A stretch of DNA of 64,000 nucleotides from Candidatus Vicinibacter affinis. Its GTDB lineage: Bacteria > Bacteroidota > Bacteroidia > Chitinophagales > Saprospiraceae. The notes beneath the pieces were generated by a model. It ran no database searches, was not told the DNA's origin, and was given only the letters and a program-made list of their open reading frames with translations. The stretch is from positions 2,518,501 to 2,582,500 of the forward strand of contig JADJNH010000005.1 of assembly GCA_016714365.1 (NCBI GenBank), written 5' to 3'. Position 1 is the stretch's first letter. Each line of letters begins with the position of its first letter. Made by a program: the position numbers and the translations under genes. Below, piece after piece: positions 46,164-55,093 of the stretch.

Positions 46164-46174
46164 TTGAAATAGAA

Positions 46175-47863
46175 TTAAACAATTACAAATCTTCTCAAAA
46201 ATGATTTACCAGCTGCGTTAAGCTGATATACATATTCTCCAGGAGGTATCTTCCACTTCAAAGGGTCGAATGGAATAGTGTAAGAACCTTTAGGTGCAAA
46301 ATTGTCAAACAACTTGGCAAGCGTCTTACCGTTCAGAGATTTTACATAAACTTTCACCTCACTTGGGATTTGAATGGAAAATTTAATATCTGTCAATCTT
46401 ACATTTGTTTCATTAGGATTATGCCCTAATAAAATTGTATTAAAATTAGACCCTTTGCTGGCACCACAAGGTGCATTAAATAAATCCATATTCGGATAAG
46501 GTTGTCCCATTGTATAATCTACCAATTCTCCATCCAAACACAACCAATCCTTCAAAACAGTAGAGAACATATGACGATAATCAGTTGCCTTTTGTGTTTC
46601 GTAATAAACCACGGTATCGCCATTTTTCAAAACCTTATCATTTAAGTCAATTGGACTGCCTTTAAAACCACCTTTAACACCGTCTCCAAACATCATCAAT
46701 GGAGAAAGATTTCCATGGTCTGTGCCCATAGAGCCATTTTCCCTTATGGTTCGACCAAACTCTGAATACGTCATGGTTGTCACATTACTCTGAGCGTTAT
46801 CAACTTTCAGGTCATCATAAAATGCTTTAACTGAGTTTGCAACATCCCCCAACAACCTCATGTGATAATCTTTCTGAACAGTATGGGTGTCAAATCCATC
46901 AATATTTACTAGGAATATTCTTGTCCCTAATCTACCTTTTATCAATCGGGCAATGATGGCCAATTGTTCTGCCAGTCTGCTAGTCGTATTCTTTGGATAT
47001 GCAACTTTATTGGAAGTTTTATTATAAGCTGTCGTAACAGTTTGTGAATATCGAAGTGAGTTATTGGTCAGTTGACGTAAAAAGGCTCTTTCTTCTCCTT
47101 GAGGACATTCTCCAAACCCCTCTGTTTCATAAAGTTTACCAAAAGCGGCCAAACGATAGAATTCGTTTGGATCATTGAATACCAGTTCCATCTGTTGATT
47201 ACCGGGAGAAGTAAAAATTCTGTCTGTACTGTATCCTATTCGCAAGGCTGGCGGAACAGTAGGAGGAGTTTCAGAGAAAGAAGGAAAGTCCTGATCCAGA
47301 TAACGTCCCATGATTCCAGAATTAATGCGCTTATCATGGGTATCATCGGCTGCTGTAGACCATAATTCAATGGATGTAAAATGCGAATAATTCTGATCAG
47401 GATAACCAACATTATGCAAGACAGCCATTTTACCTTCATTCCAAAGTGGCATCAACCCAGCCATAGTAGATGGAAGGGCAAATTGTGTCTCGCCAAATCC
47501 ACCAAGAAGATGTTGATCATTATAATCAGTTCCATATTTGAGTCCAATTGTAGGTCTCAACTTAAGATACTCATCTTTACCTGCTGAAGTTGAATATGGC
47601 ACGATCATATTTAAACCATCGTTACCTCCAAACATTTTAATCATGACAAGAATATTCTCATCGCCAGGAGTCATGGCCGCACTCAATCCACCAGCCATTA
47701 AAGGGCTCACGGGCAAACCTCCAAGCAACATAGTACCCAATCCTGCAAGTCCACCAGTCATCAGAAACTGTCTTCTATTCCACAGAATGTGTTCTTCATT
47801 ATGAGCCATACCAAGGTCTGAGGTAAAGGCTGAAGGAGCATTTTTTAATTTATCTTGAGACAT
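46175..47863 (-). CDS. DUF1501 family protein with Tat-like signal and sorting-domain-like C-terminus
   Basis: The 562-residue protein belongs to DUF1501, a sulfatase-like fold of unknown enzymatic activity. The twin arginines in NRRQFLMTGGLAGLG (Arg30-Arg31) form a Tat-like signal. MIKMFGGNDGLNMIVPY, NYSHFTSIELWSTA and GRTIRENGSMGTDHGNLSPLMMFG are family hallmarks; the latter contains His residues that resemble the metal-binding sites of alkaline-phosphatase-like enzymes. The final 75 residues (VKVYVKSLNGKTLAKLFDNF ... GEYVYQLNAAGKSFLRRFVIV) resemble a FlgD-like or T9SS type A tail. It lies between DUF1800 (19 bases upstream) and an adhesin gene. Confidence 0.85.
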   Translation of the reverse strand: MSQDKLKNAPSAFTSDLGMAHNEEHILWNRRQFLMTGGLAGLGTMLLGGLPVSPLMAGGLSAAMTPGDENILVMIKMFGGNDGLNMIVPYSTSAGKDEYLKLRPTIGLKYGTDYNDQHLLGGFGETQFALPSTMAGLMPLWNEGKMAVLHNVGYPDQNYSHFTSIELWSTAADDTHDKRINSGIMGRYLDQDFPSFSETPPTVPPALRIGYSTDRIFTSPGNQQMELVFNDPNEFYRLAAFGKLYETEGFGECPQGEERAFLRQLTNNSLRYSQTVTTAYNKTSNKVAYPKNTTSRLAEQLAIIARLIKGRLGTRIFLVNIDGFDTHTVQKDYHMRLLGDVANSVKAFYDDLKVDNAQSNVTTMTYSEFGRTIRENGSMGTDHGNLSPLMMFGDGVKGGFKGSPIDLNDKVLKNGDTVVYYETQKATDYRHMFSTVLKDWLCLDGELVDYTMGQPYPNMDLFNAPCGASKGSNFNTILLGHNPNETNVRLTDIKFSIQIPSEVKVYVKSLNGKTLAKLFDNFAPKGSYTIPFDPLKWKIPPGEYVYQLNAAGKSFLRRFVIV

Positions 47864-47882
47864 AGATAATTCTTTTGAACGA

Positions 47883-49466
47883 TTATAATAATTGGTATTC
47901 TGGCAAAGTAATTAAGTACTTCATCAAATTAGAAAATTGTCTTGGAACATCAGTTAAATCCAAATTCCATGTACCATCTACAAAATAGTTGCTTGGAACT
48001 CCTGATTTAAATACCGCAATTGCATTTTGTACTATTTCTTCCGGTATATCCAGTGTGAAAAAATATTCTATAACTTTTCGCACAATTAAATCAGGATCTT
48101 TTGAATTGTCACTAAGGACTTTAAGGAACTCTCTGTACTTTAATTTAGTGGAATCGTACGGAAGATAATAATCTATGTGATCACGATTATATCGCCAACG
48201 ATTTACCAAAACAAATTCACTTAACCATGAGCGATAACCTTGCCAGCCGGCAACATTTATTGGATTAAAAAGTGTCTGCCCTAAGTTAGCTGTTTGATTG
48301 TAAATAGCTCCCATGGCATCTCTGTTTGCAGTATTTTTGGGATCTGTCTTTCTCTGCCAATCGTATAAAAAATAATCTTCATCAATTCTCAAATCTAGGG
48401 AACGATAAAAGTGAACGATGTTATCTATGTTACTTTTGATAACTACACCCATATTTTCTTCTTCAAAGAAATGCTCACTCTTAAACAATGTTTTTAGCAC
48501 TTCCATGATGTCCCATTTTTGCATAAACACCTGAGCAAGACCAGTGATGATTTCCTCAGGTGGAAACTGGTACATATAAAATCGATAAATTTTGGTACAA
48601 ATGAATCTGGCTATTTCATTTTTCTTTACATCAAAAATAGTATCGTGAACAAACTTATAATCCGGATTTCCATCTGTGGTGGTGGATGGAGTAAAACTTC
48701 TACCAAGAACACGTTTATTCCCAAAGTCATGCCTGTTTTTATCAAAGAAATACTGACCATAAACGTTTGGCTCGATGTAAGAAGTGTTATTGCGATAAGA
48801 ATATAGATACCATCCGGTCAAGGCCCGTGCTACCTCAGCAACATCCTTCTCTGTGTAATTCCCCTCACCCATCGTGAACAATTCCATTAATTCCCTAGCA
48901 TAATTTTCATTGGGAGCATTTTTAGTATTTAAGCGACCGTCCAGGTAATGTAGCATAGCAGGATTTCTTCCCATATCTTCTACAAAGGTTTTAAAATTAC
49001 CCAGTGCATTTTTATGCAATGCATAATAATACTGAAACACCCAAGTAGGATAGTAACCATAATTTTCAGCACCGGTCACAAAATGGTTAGACCAAAACAA
49101 GACAAGTTTATGGCGCACCCCTTCCCGGATCATTCCATTAAACCACATTTGAACCAACTCTAAAAACTTATAGTAAGTGACCGTCCCATCAGAATTAAAA
49201 GTATTTTCGGTGGCCCATTGATAAGTATAATCGATGGTACTTACGCCTGATCTTTTTTCTCCTGGTAAAGGGTGATCTTTAGCCGTCTGCAGTAAATAAT
49301 CTATAATCACTCCGGGCTTATTGGCCTTAGCAGCCTTGATGAGGTTTATAGGTGCACCATTGCATAATTTGTTATACAAATGATGTATCCGCCTTTCATT
49401 CCAGGGTTTTTCAGCACTTGGAACATAAGGTGTGAGATCACCTTTAAGACATGGATTGCTTGACAT
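47883..49466 (-). CDS. DUF1800 family protein
   Basis: About 527 residues from the ATG at 49466 (MSSNPCLKGDLTPYVPSAEK); an ATG at 49502 gives a 12-residue extension. DUF1800 is marked here by WFNGMIREGVRHKLVLFWSNHF, ENYARELMELFTMGEGNYTEKDVAEVARALTGW and NVAGWQGYRSWLSE. The family nearly always pairs with DUF1501 and is often secreted, yet no signal peptide is visible here. The biochemical role is unknown. It begins the DUF1800-DUF1501-adhesin transcript. Upstream, 49467-49624 holds no further gene and no clean promoter match. Confidence 0.85.
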   Translation of the reverse strand: MSSNPCLKGDLTPYVPSAEKPWNERRIHHLYNKLCNGAPINLIKAAKANKPGVIIDYLLQTAKDHPLPGEKRSGVSTIDYTYQWATENTFNSDGTVTYYKFLELVQMWFNGMIREGVRHKLVLFWSNHFVTGAENYGYYPTWVFQYYYALHKNALGNFKTFVEDMGRNPAMLHYLDGRLNTKNAPNENYARELMELFTMGEGNYTEKDVAEVARALTGWYLYSYRNNTSYIEPNVYGQYFFDKNRHDFGNKRVLGRSFTPSTTTDGNPDYKFVHDTIFDVKKNEIARFICTKIYRFYMYQFPPEEIITGLAQVFMQKWDIMEVLKTLFKSEHFFEEENMGVVIKSNIDNIVHFYRSLDLRIDEDYFLYDWQRKTDPKNTANRDAMGAIYNQTANLGQTLFNPINVAGWQGYRSWLSEFVLVNRWRYNRDHIDYYLPYDSTKLKYREFLKVLSDNSKDPDLIVRKVIEYFFTLDIPEEIVQNAIAVFKSGVPSNYFVDGTWNLDLTDVPRQFSNLMKYLITLPEYQLL

Positions 49467-49624
49467 ATTTTGAAAAATTTTACAGTCCACAATATAAAGC
49501 AAAAAAATGGAAGCAAAGACAATTTACCGCATTATGTATGGTGGCAAATAAAATTTATAAGCAATAAGATTGCAAACAATCAATTGCGCATTACCAAGCA
49601 AATTTTTAAATTTAGGTAAACTAT

Positions 49625-50278
49625 CTACAAACGCATTTCGGGAATATCTCCTTCAACTATGAGCTTCCCTTCTGTAGATTCAATGATGTGCTCCACACTG
49701 ACTCCTGGTGCCCGTTCAATCAATTTAAACCCCTCTGGTGTTACGTCTATAACGGCTAGTTCTGTTACGATTTTCTTGACACACCCAACCCCGGTCAAAG
49801 GAAGGGTGCATTGTCTTAATAATTTTGACTCTCCGGCTTTATTGACATGCATCATCGCAACAATAATATTATCTGCTGAGGCCACTAAATCCATTGCACC
49901 TCCCATCCCTTTAACCATCTTGCCAGGTATTTTCCAATTTGCTATATCTCCGGTTTCTGAAACTTCCATAGCGCCCAAAACCGTCAATTGCACATGTTGG
50001 CCACGTATCATGGCAAATGAGGTAGCAGAATCAAACAAACTCGCTCCGGCTTTTAATGTTACTGTTTGTTTACCGGCATTAATCATATCAGGATCTTCTT
50101 CCCCTTCAAAAGGAAAAGGCCCCATTCCCAGAATTCCATTTTCAGACTGAAATTCTACATGTATACCTTCAGGTATATAATTGGCAACGAGCGTTGGAAT
50201 TCCGATACCAAGATTTACATACCATCCATCTCTCAATTCTTGAGCAATTCTTTTAGCAATACCTATTTTATCAAGCAT
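49625..50278 (-). CDS. scoB: 3-oxoacid CoA-transferase subunit B
   Basis: The 217-residue beta subunit of a two-subunit CoA-transferase moves CoA from succinyl-CoA to acetoacetate or a similar acid. NLGIGIPTLVANYIPEG and VEFQSENGILGMGPFP are the family signature; Glu46 in SENG is the catalytic glutamate that forms the acyl and CoA thioester intermediates. It follows the A-subunit gene by 11 bases. The pair supports use or formation of acetoacetate/3-oxoacids. Assignment to ScoB over AtoA/PcaJ is inferred from general similarity. Confidence 0.93.
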   Translation of the reverse strand: MLDKIGIAKRIAQELRDGWYVNLGIGIPTLVANYIPEGIHVEFQSENGILGMGPFPFEGEEDPDMINAGKQTVTLKAGASLFDSATSFAMIRGQHVQLTVLGAMEVSETGDIANWKIPGKMVKGMGGAMDLVASADNIIVAMMHVNKAGESKLLRQCTLPLTGVGCVKKIVTELAVIDVTPEGFKLIERAPGVSVEHIIESTEGKLIVEGDIPEMRL

Positions 50279-50289
50279 GTTTGTTCTAT

Positions 50290-50988
50290 TTAAGATTTTG
50301 GGCGAATAGTCCTTTGTTCAATACGCTTTTCGTAATTAGTTCCCTGAAAAATTCTCTGTACGAATATTCCTGGTGTGTGCACCATATTTGGGTCTAACTC
50401 CCCGGGCTCTACTAATTCTTCTACCTCAGCAATGGTAATTTTTCCTGCCATGGCCATCATGGGATTAAAATTTCGTGCTGTTCCCTTATAAATTAAATTA
50501 CCGTAGGTATCCCCTTTCCAAGCCTTAACAATGGCAAAATCAGCGGTTAATGCAGTCTCCAGTATATGAGGCTTCCCGTTGTAAATACGAACTTCTTTTC
50601 CTTTGGCAATTTCAGTACCATAACCTGCAGGTGTAAAAAAAGCTGGTATCCCCGCACCTCCAGCTCTACACCGCTCAGCCAAACTTCCTTGAGGTATGAG
50701 GTCCACTTCCAATTCACCAGAAAGCATTTGACGCTCGAACTCGTCATTCTCTCCAACATAAGAAGATATCATCTTTCTTATCTGTCTTTGTTGCAAAAGC
50801 AAGCCAAGGCCAAAATCATCTACTCCTGCATTATTTGAAATACACACTAAATTATTCAATTTCATGCGCACCAATGCAGCAATACAATTTTCAGGAATGC
50901 CGCACAAGCCGAAGCCACCCAGCATTAGCGTCATTCCACTTTTAATATCCTTTGTTGCATCATCAGCTCCATTTACCACTTTATTCAT
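50290..50988 (-). CDS. scoA: 3-oxoacid CoA-transferase subunit A
   Basis: About 232 residues from the ATG at 50988 (MNKVVNGADDATKDIKSGM); an ATG at 50997 is also possible. The alpha-subunit signature SGMTLMLGGFGLCGIPENCI (about 16-35) and CISNNAGVDDFGLG are present. FFTPAGYGTEIAKGKEV and NFNPMMAMAGKITIAEVEELV complete the fold. It forms a heteromeric enzyme with the next gene. A -7-like box TAATTTTG (51064-51071, minus) lies about 75 bases upstream, with a TTG at 16-base spacing. Confidence 0.93.
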   Translation of the reverse strand: MNKVVNGADDATKDIKSGMTLMLGGFGLCGIPENCIAALVRMKLNNLVCISNNAGVDDFGLGLLLQQRQIRKMISSYVGENDEFERQMLSGELEVDLIPQGSLAERCRAGGAGIPAFFTPAGYGTEIAKGKEVRIYNGKPHILETALTADFAIVKAWKGDTYGNLIYKGTARNFNPMMAMAGKITIAEVEELVEPGELDPNMVHTPGIFVQRIFQGTNYEKRIEQRTIRPKS

Positions 50989-51073
50989 ACTTTGCATTTG
51001 ATTTTAGGTCAATTACGGAATGACAAAGTTGACTGATTTCTTTAATATTTTTAAATAATGCAACAAAATTAAA

Positions 51074-52111
51074 ATGAGCTATAGAATCAATCTTATCAGC
51101 GATACTGTAACAAAACCCACCACTGCGATGCTTAAGGCTATGATAGAAGCAGAAGTAGGTGACGATGTTTTCAAAGAAGATCCAACAGTTATAAAACTTG
51201 AGGAAAAGCTAGCAGATATGTTTAGTTATGAAGCTGGCTTATTCTGTCCTTCCGGAACCATGGCTAACCAAATTGCCATAAAAGGACACACCAAACCATT
51301 AGATGAAATGCTCTGTGATGTGCACTCTCACGTATTTCAATTTGAAGTAGGCGGCTATGCTTTTCACAGTCAAATTGCGGTAAATATATTGCATGGAGAA
51401 AATGGGATCTTGAATGGAAACATGATTGAAGATAATATCAAGGCAAAGTTTGATTGGCTACCCAGAACTAAATTAGTTGTCATCGAAAATACTGTCAATC
51501 GTGCCGGAGGGCAAGCATACAGTTTAGAACAACTGAAAGATGTCTCCCGTTCATGTAGAAAAAACAACCTAAACCTCCATCTTGATGGGGCGCGTATTTT
51601 TAACGCTATGATCGCGTCCAATTACACCTCAATTCAAGTAGGACCATTAGTAGATTCTATCTCAATTTGCCTATCTAAAGGACTTGGAGCTCCTGTTGGC
51701 TCTGTCCTGATAGGCAACAAGTCATTCATTGATGAGTGTCGCAGAATCCGCAAGGCCATGGGAGGAGGAATGCGACAGGTTGGAGTGCTTGCAGCGGCGG
51801 GTATTTATGCTCTTGATCATCATATTGAAAAACTTCAAATAGATCACATTCACGCTAAAAAAATTGAAGAAACACTTTTAAAGCAAACCTATGTCAGTAA
51901 AGTAATACCGGTTATGACAAACATTATCATCTTTGATCTTTCAGAATATATTTCTACCGACCTCTTTATAAAGACTTTACGAGATCATGAAATTAATTGT
52001 ACCGGATTTGGAAAACGATCTATTCGATTGGTGACTCATTTAGACATAAATGAATCCATGGTCAACCATGTTTGCGAAACATTGAACAAAATAAAATTCA
52101 AGCAATTTTAA
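51074..52111 (+). CDS. ltaE: Low-specificity L-threonine aldolase
   Basis: The 345-residue PLP enzyme cleaves L-threonine or allo-threonine to glycine and acetaldehyde. LISDTVTKPTTAMLKAMIEAEVGDDVFKEDPT is the N-terminal family block. The PLP lysine sits in CLSKGLGAPVGS at about Lys202, and RKAMGGGMRQVGVLAAAG follows it. Length and motifs match bacterial GLY1/LtaE enzymes. It is divergent from scoA, with 85 bases between the starts. No gene is seen in the 271-base gap after it. Confidence 0.93.
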   Translation: MSYRINLISDTVTKPTTAMLKAMIEAEVGDDVFKEDPTVIKLEEKLADMFSYEAGLFCPSGTMANQIAIKGHTKPLDEMLCDVHSHVFQFEVGGYAFHSQIAVNILHGENGILNGNMIEDNIKAKFDWLPRTKLVVIENTVNRAGGQAYSLEQLKDVSRSCRKNNLNLHLDGARIFNAMIASNYTSIQVGPLVDSISICLSKGLGAPVGSVLIGNKSFIDECRRIRKAMGGGMRQVGVLAAAGIYALDHHIEKLQIDHIHAKKIEETLLKQTYVSKVIPVMTNIIIFDLSEYISTDLFIKTLRDHEINCTGFGKRSIRLVTHLDINESMVNHVCETLNKIKFKQF

Positions 52112-52382
52112 CTTTTACTTTCCAAATTATAAAAGGGAAACTCTATTCAAAAGATTTGGATGAACAAAACAGAAAGTGCTGTATTAAGAAATGTTTCATT
52201 TGTCAAACTTGGATATAGGAAACAGGATTACAAATAACTTCTAATTATAAAGGAAGAAATAACTGGGACACCCAATCATTCTAAGGAAATTTCAAATTTT
52301 TGCAATGGGAAGAATGTAGTGTTTTTTAAAACTCCATTCCAATATTAAGATGCTTTTGAAAAAATGGAGATATTAATAATCC

Positions 52383-52961
52383 CTATTTTCTTTTATTAAT
52401 TTCGTCTCGAATCTTTGCAGCTTTTTCATAATCCTCGTCTCCAAGTACTTGCTGGAGCATTTTATTTAATTCTTCTGTGGAATATCTTTCGAAACTTGTT
52501 TCAGATCTTCCGGGTTTTGGCGCCCCTCCTATTTTTACCTGATCTTCTACATCTTCAAGAATAACGCCTGCACTTTCCATTATAAATTCATACGTATAAA
52601 TAGGACAATTAAACCTTACTGCCATAGCCAAAGCATCTGAGGTGCGGGAGTCGATTTCTATACTTTCTTCGTCCTTTTCACAAATTAACTTTGAAAAGAA
52701 AATCCCTTCCACGAGATCGTTGATAATAATTTCTTTGATTTCAACACCGAATGAGGACAAAGCATTCTTGAATAAATCGTGAGTGAGCGGTCTGTTTGGA
52801 TTCATACGCTCCAGAACAACAGCAATAGCTTGAGCCTCAAACCCCCCAATCACAATAGGGAGTCTCCTGTTTCCTTCCACTTCACCCAACACCACCGCAT
52901 AATTCTGAGTCTGCGTCACACTGTGTGACAATGCGATGATTTCAAGTTCGATTTTACGCAT
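52383..52961 (-). CDS. Bifunctional nuclease family protein (DUF151) with UVR motif
   Basis: About 192 residues from the ATG at 52961 (MRKIELEIIALSHSVTQTQN); an ATG at 52976 adds five residues. The DUF151 core (LPIVIGGFEAQAIAVVLERM, RPLTHDLF, SRTSDALAMAVRFNCPIY) occupies about 1-140. Residues about 160-190 form a UvrB/UvrC-type motif (LNKMLQQVLGDEDYEKAAKI). DUF151 includes nucleases shown in some bacteria and plants. The UVR motif normally mediates protein-protein contacts in excision repair. The combination suggests a nucleic-acid-related role, which is inference. It is 37 bases downstream of etfA. Confidence 0.9.
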   Translation of the reverse strand: MRKIELEIIALSHSVTQTQNYAVVLGEVEGNRRLPIVIGGFEAQAIAVVLERMNPNRPLTHDLFKNALSSFGVEIKEIIINDLVEGIFFSKLICEKDEESIEIDSRTSDALAMAVRFNCPIYTYEFIMESAGVILEDVEDQVKIGGAPKPGRSETSFERYSTEELNKMLQQVLGDEDYEKAAKIRDEINKRK

Positions 52962-53013
52962 TTGGTCAGACCCCATAATAAAAGTTATTTTTCAAAAAAA
53001 AAAGTGGTTTTAT

Positions 53014-53964
53014 TTAAACAGATTTTGCCTTTCTGATGGCTTCATTTAGTTTTGGTACCACTTCAAAAAGATCTCCGCAAATCCCATAATCAGCAGCCTT
53101 AAAAAATGGAGCCTCAGGATCTTTGTTAATAACGATGATGTTACGCGAATTGTTTACCCCGGCAAGATGTTGGATAGCGCCAGAAATCCCAATGGCAATA
53201 TAAACATTGGGTCTGATAGCTATTCCTGTTTGTCCTACATGTTCATGATGGGGCCTCCATCCCACATCAGCTACCGGCCTGCTACAAGCCGTCGTGGCTC
53301 CCAAAAGATCAGCCAGTTCATCAATCATTCCCCAATTCGAAGGATCTTTCATCCCTCTTCCGGCTGAAACAACAATTGTCGCCTCGGCTAAAGGGGTTTT
53401 ACCTTTGACCAATTTTTTTTCAACAGACCTAATTTGAGACTGAGGTATTGTAAGATTAAGAGTACTGTATTGTGCTAATTCGTTTGAAGAGGACTCCGCC
53501 GAAATGCTGTTGGGCACAACCGTTACAATCCCTCCATTTTCATTGAAACCGTAATAAGCATAAGCCTTTCCTGAAAAGACCGTTTTTCTGAACTTTACTT
53601 TCTCTTCTTTAACCACTCCAACAGCCCCGGATATCAATCCCATTCCACTCTTAACAGCAATTTGACCAGCGATCGTTTTTCCCAAACTTGAATGACTGAG
53701 CATAAAATATTTTGGACTCAGTTTCCCTATTGCATCAGATAAAACTGCAGCAATTTGATCACTTCCACAATTATGCTCACAATCTATGCGATAAACTTCT
53801 TTAACTCCGAAAACCCCTAAATTAATTGAAAGCTCGCGTGTGCCCAAATAAATTGCCTTTACTTCCCCTGAATCAATTGTGGAAAGGGAATTAGCAAAAT
53901 TCAAAGCTTCTAGACTACTTTTCTTTGGTTGAAAATCAATATGTTCTACAAAAACTAAGATCAT
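53014..53964 (-). CDS. etfA: Electron transfer flavoprotein alpha subunit
   Basis: The 316-residue alpha subunit binds FAD and accepts electrons from acyl-CoA dehydrogenases. An N-terminal ETF domain is followed by the FAD-binding C-terminal part: SAGRGMKDP, CSRPVADVGWRPHHEHVGQTG and YIAIGISGAIQHLAGV (about 255-270). It follows etfB by 8 bases. The pair links fatty-acid oxidation to the respiratory chain and fits the nearby CoA-transferase genes. Confidence 0.96.
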   Translation of the reverse strand: MILVFVEHIDFQPKKSSLEALNFANSLSTIDSGEVKAIYLGTRELSINLGVFGVKEVYRIDCEHNCGSDQIAAVLSDAIGKLSPKYFMLSHSSLGKTIAGQIAVKSGMGLISGAVGVVKEEKVKFRKTVFSGKAYAYYGFNENGGIVTVVPNSISAESSSNELAQYSTLNLTIPQSQIRSVEKKLVKGKTPLAEATIVVSAGRGMKDPSNWGMIDELADLLGATTACSRPVADVGWRPHHEHVGQTGIAIRPNVYIAIGISGAIQHLAGVNNSRNIIVINKDPEAPFFKAADYGICGDLFEVVPKLNEAIRKAKSV

Positions 53965-53972
53965 ACAAGTGA

Positions 53973-54713
53973 TTAAATAATTTTTAAATCTTCTTTTAAT
54001 ACAGTCACCAACTCATCAATGTTGGAAGGATCTATCATACGAACAGAAGTCTTAACCGGAGGTTGTTCGAAGCGGCTTATCCCCACTTTTTGAATGCTTG
54101 AAATCGCTTCGATTACTTCCAAGGGTTTCTTCTTGGCATCCATAATACCCTTCATATTAGGGATACGTTGTTCGGCCATCCCTTTTGCCGCAGATATTAC
54201 AAATGGAACATTTACCTCAAGTACTTCTATCCCTCCTTCTATTTCAACATCAAGAGTTGCCTTGGTTCCATCCAACTCTAAATGATTCGCATAAGAAATG
54301 AAAGGCAAATTAAGCAAAGCAGCAAGCATGGCCCCCATTTCTGAACCATTATGATCAATTGTTTCTTTACCAAGAAAAACAATGTCATAATTTTTTGTCT
54401 TGGCAAAAGCAGCCAGTTGATTAGCCGTATCCATTGAATCTAAGGGTTCTTTGTCCACTCGAAATGCTGCATCCGCTCCTATTGCCAAAGCTTTTCTCAT
54501 AATCATTTCCGAATTTGAAGTCCCTACATGTACCACATGAACCTGACCACCAAATTTCTCTTTTAATTCCAATGCTCTCACTAAAGCATACCATTCATCA
54601 TAGGGGTTCATAATAAATTGAACACCTTCTTCAATTAAACGTGTTCCCGTGGCATCAAAACTGATTTTGGACGTAGTGTCCGGTGTTTTACTAATACAAA
54701 CTAAAAGATTCAT
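53973..54713 (-). CDS. etfB: Electron transfer flavoprotein beta subunit
   Basis: The 246-residue beta subunit binds AMP and pairs with EtfA. It begins MNLLVCISKTPDTTSKISFD, keeps VQFIMNPYDEWYALVRALEL, and has the ETF-beta signature LGKETIDHNGSEMGAMLAALL near residues 112-132. A good -7 box lies 17 bases upstream. It is divergent from a small TPR gene, with 56 bases between starts. Confidence 0.96.
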   Translation of the reverse strand: MNLLVCISKTPDTTSKISFDATGTRLIEEGVQFIMNPYDEWYALVRALELKEKFGGQVHVVHVGTSNSEMIMRKALAIGADAAFRVDKEPLDSMDTANQLAAFAKTKNYDIVFLGKETIDHNGSEMGAMLAALLNLPFISYANHLELDGTKATLDVEIEGGIEVLEVNVPFVISAAKGMAEQRIPNMKGIMDAKKKPLEVIEAISSIQKVGISRFEQPPVKTSVRMIDPSNIDELVTVLKEDLKII

Positions 54714-54730
54714 AGATAAAATTAGACTGA

Positions 54731-54765
54731 CAAAGATATGTGTTTAATTTGTGATACATTTCCAA
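54731..54765 (-). promoter_or_regulatory. Promoter of etfB-etfA
   Basis: On the minus strand, TATCTTTG (54738-54731) matches TAnnTTTG and a TTG sits at 54765-54763 with a 24-base spacer, one base longer than the usual range. The box ends 17 bases before the etfB ATG. Confidence 0.5.
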
Positions 54766-54769
54766 AAAT

Positions 54770-55093
54770 ATGAACAGGCTAGACACTTTATTACAACTTC
54801 TTGAGAATGACCCTACAAGCAGTTTCATCTTATTTGCCATTGCAAAAGAATATGAAACATTGGGTAACTACCATCGTGCTTTGGAATTATATGGAGAATT
54901 GATTGCAAAAGATCCAAAATATACTGGTTGTTATTATCATTTCGCAAAAGCTTACTTCAAATTAGATAAAAAAAATGAGGGAATGGACATTATCGAACAA
55001 GGGATTGAAATCTGTTCCAAAAACAATCAAGCCCATGACCTTTCAGAACTTAAAAACCTTAAAATGAACATGCTAATTGGTGAAGAGGATTAA
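54770..55093 (+). CDS. Small tetratricopeptide-repeat protein
   Basis: The 107-residue protein is built of about three TPR helical hairpins: SSFILFAIAKEYETLGNYHRALELYGELIAKDP, a second with YYHFAKAYFKLDKKNEGMDII, and a partial third. It has no signal peptide and is probably a cytoplasmic protein-protein adaptor. Its stop codon overlaps the convergent purC stop by 4 bases (55090-55093). Confidence 0.8.
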   Translation: MNRLDTLLQLLENDPTSSFILFAIAKEYETLGNYHRALELYGELIAKDPKYTGCYYHFAKAYFKLDKKNEGMDIIEQGIEICSKNNQAHDLSELKNLKMNMLIGEED

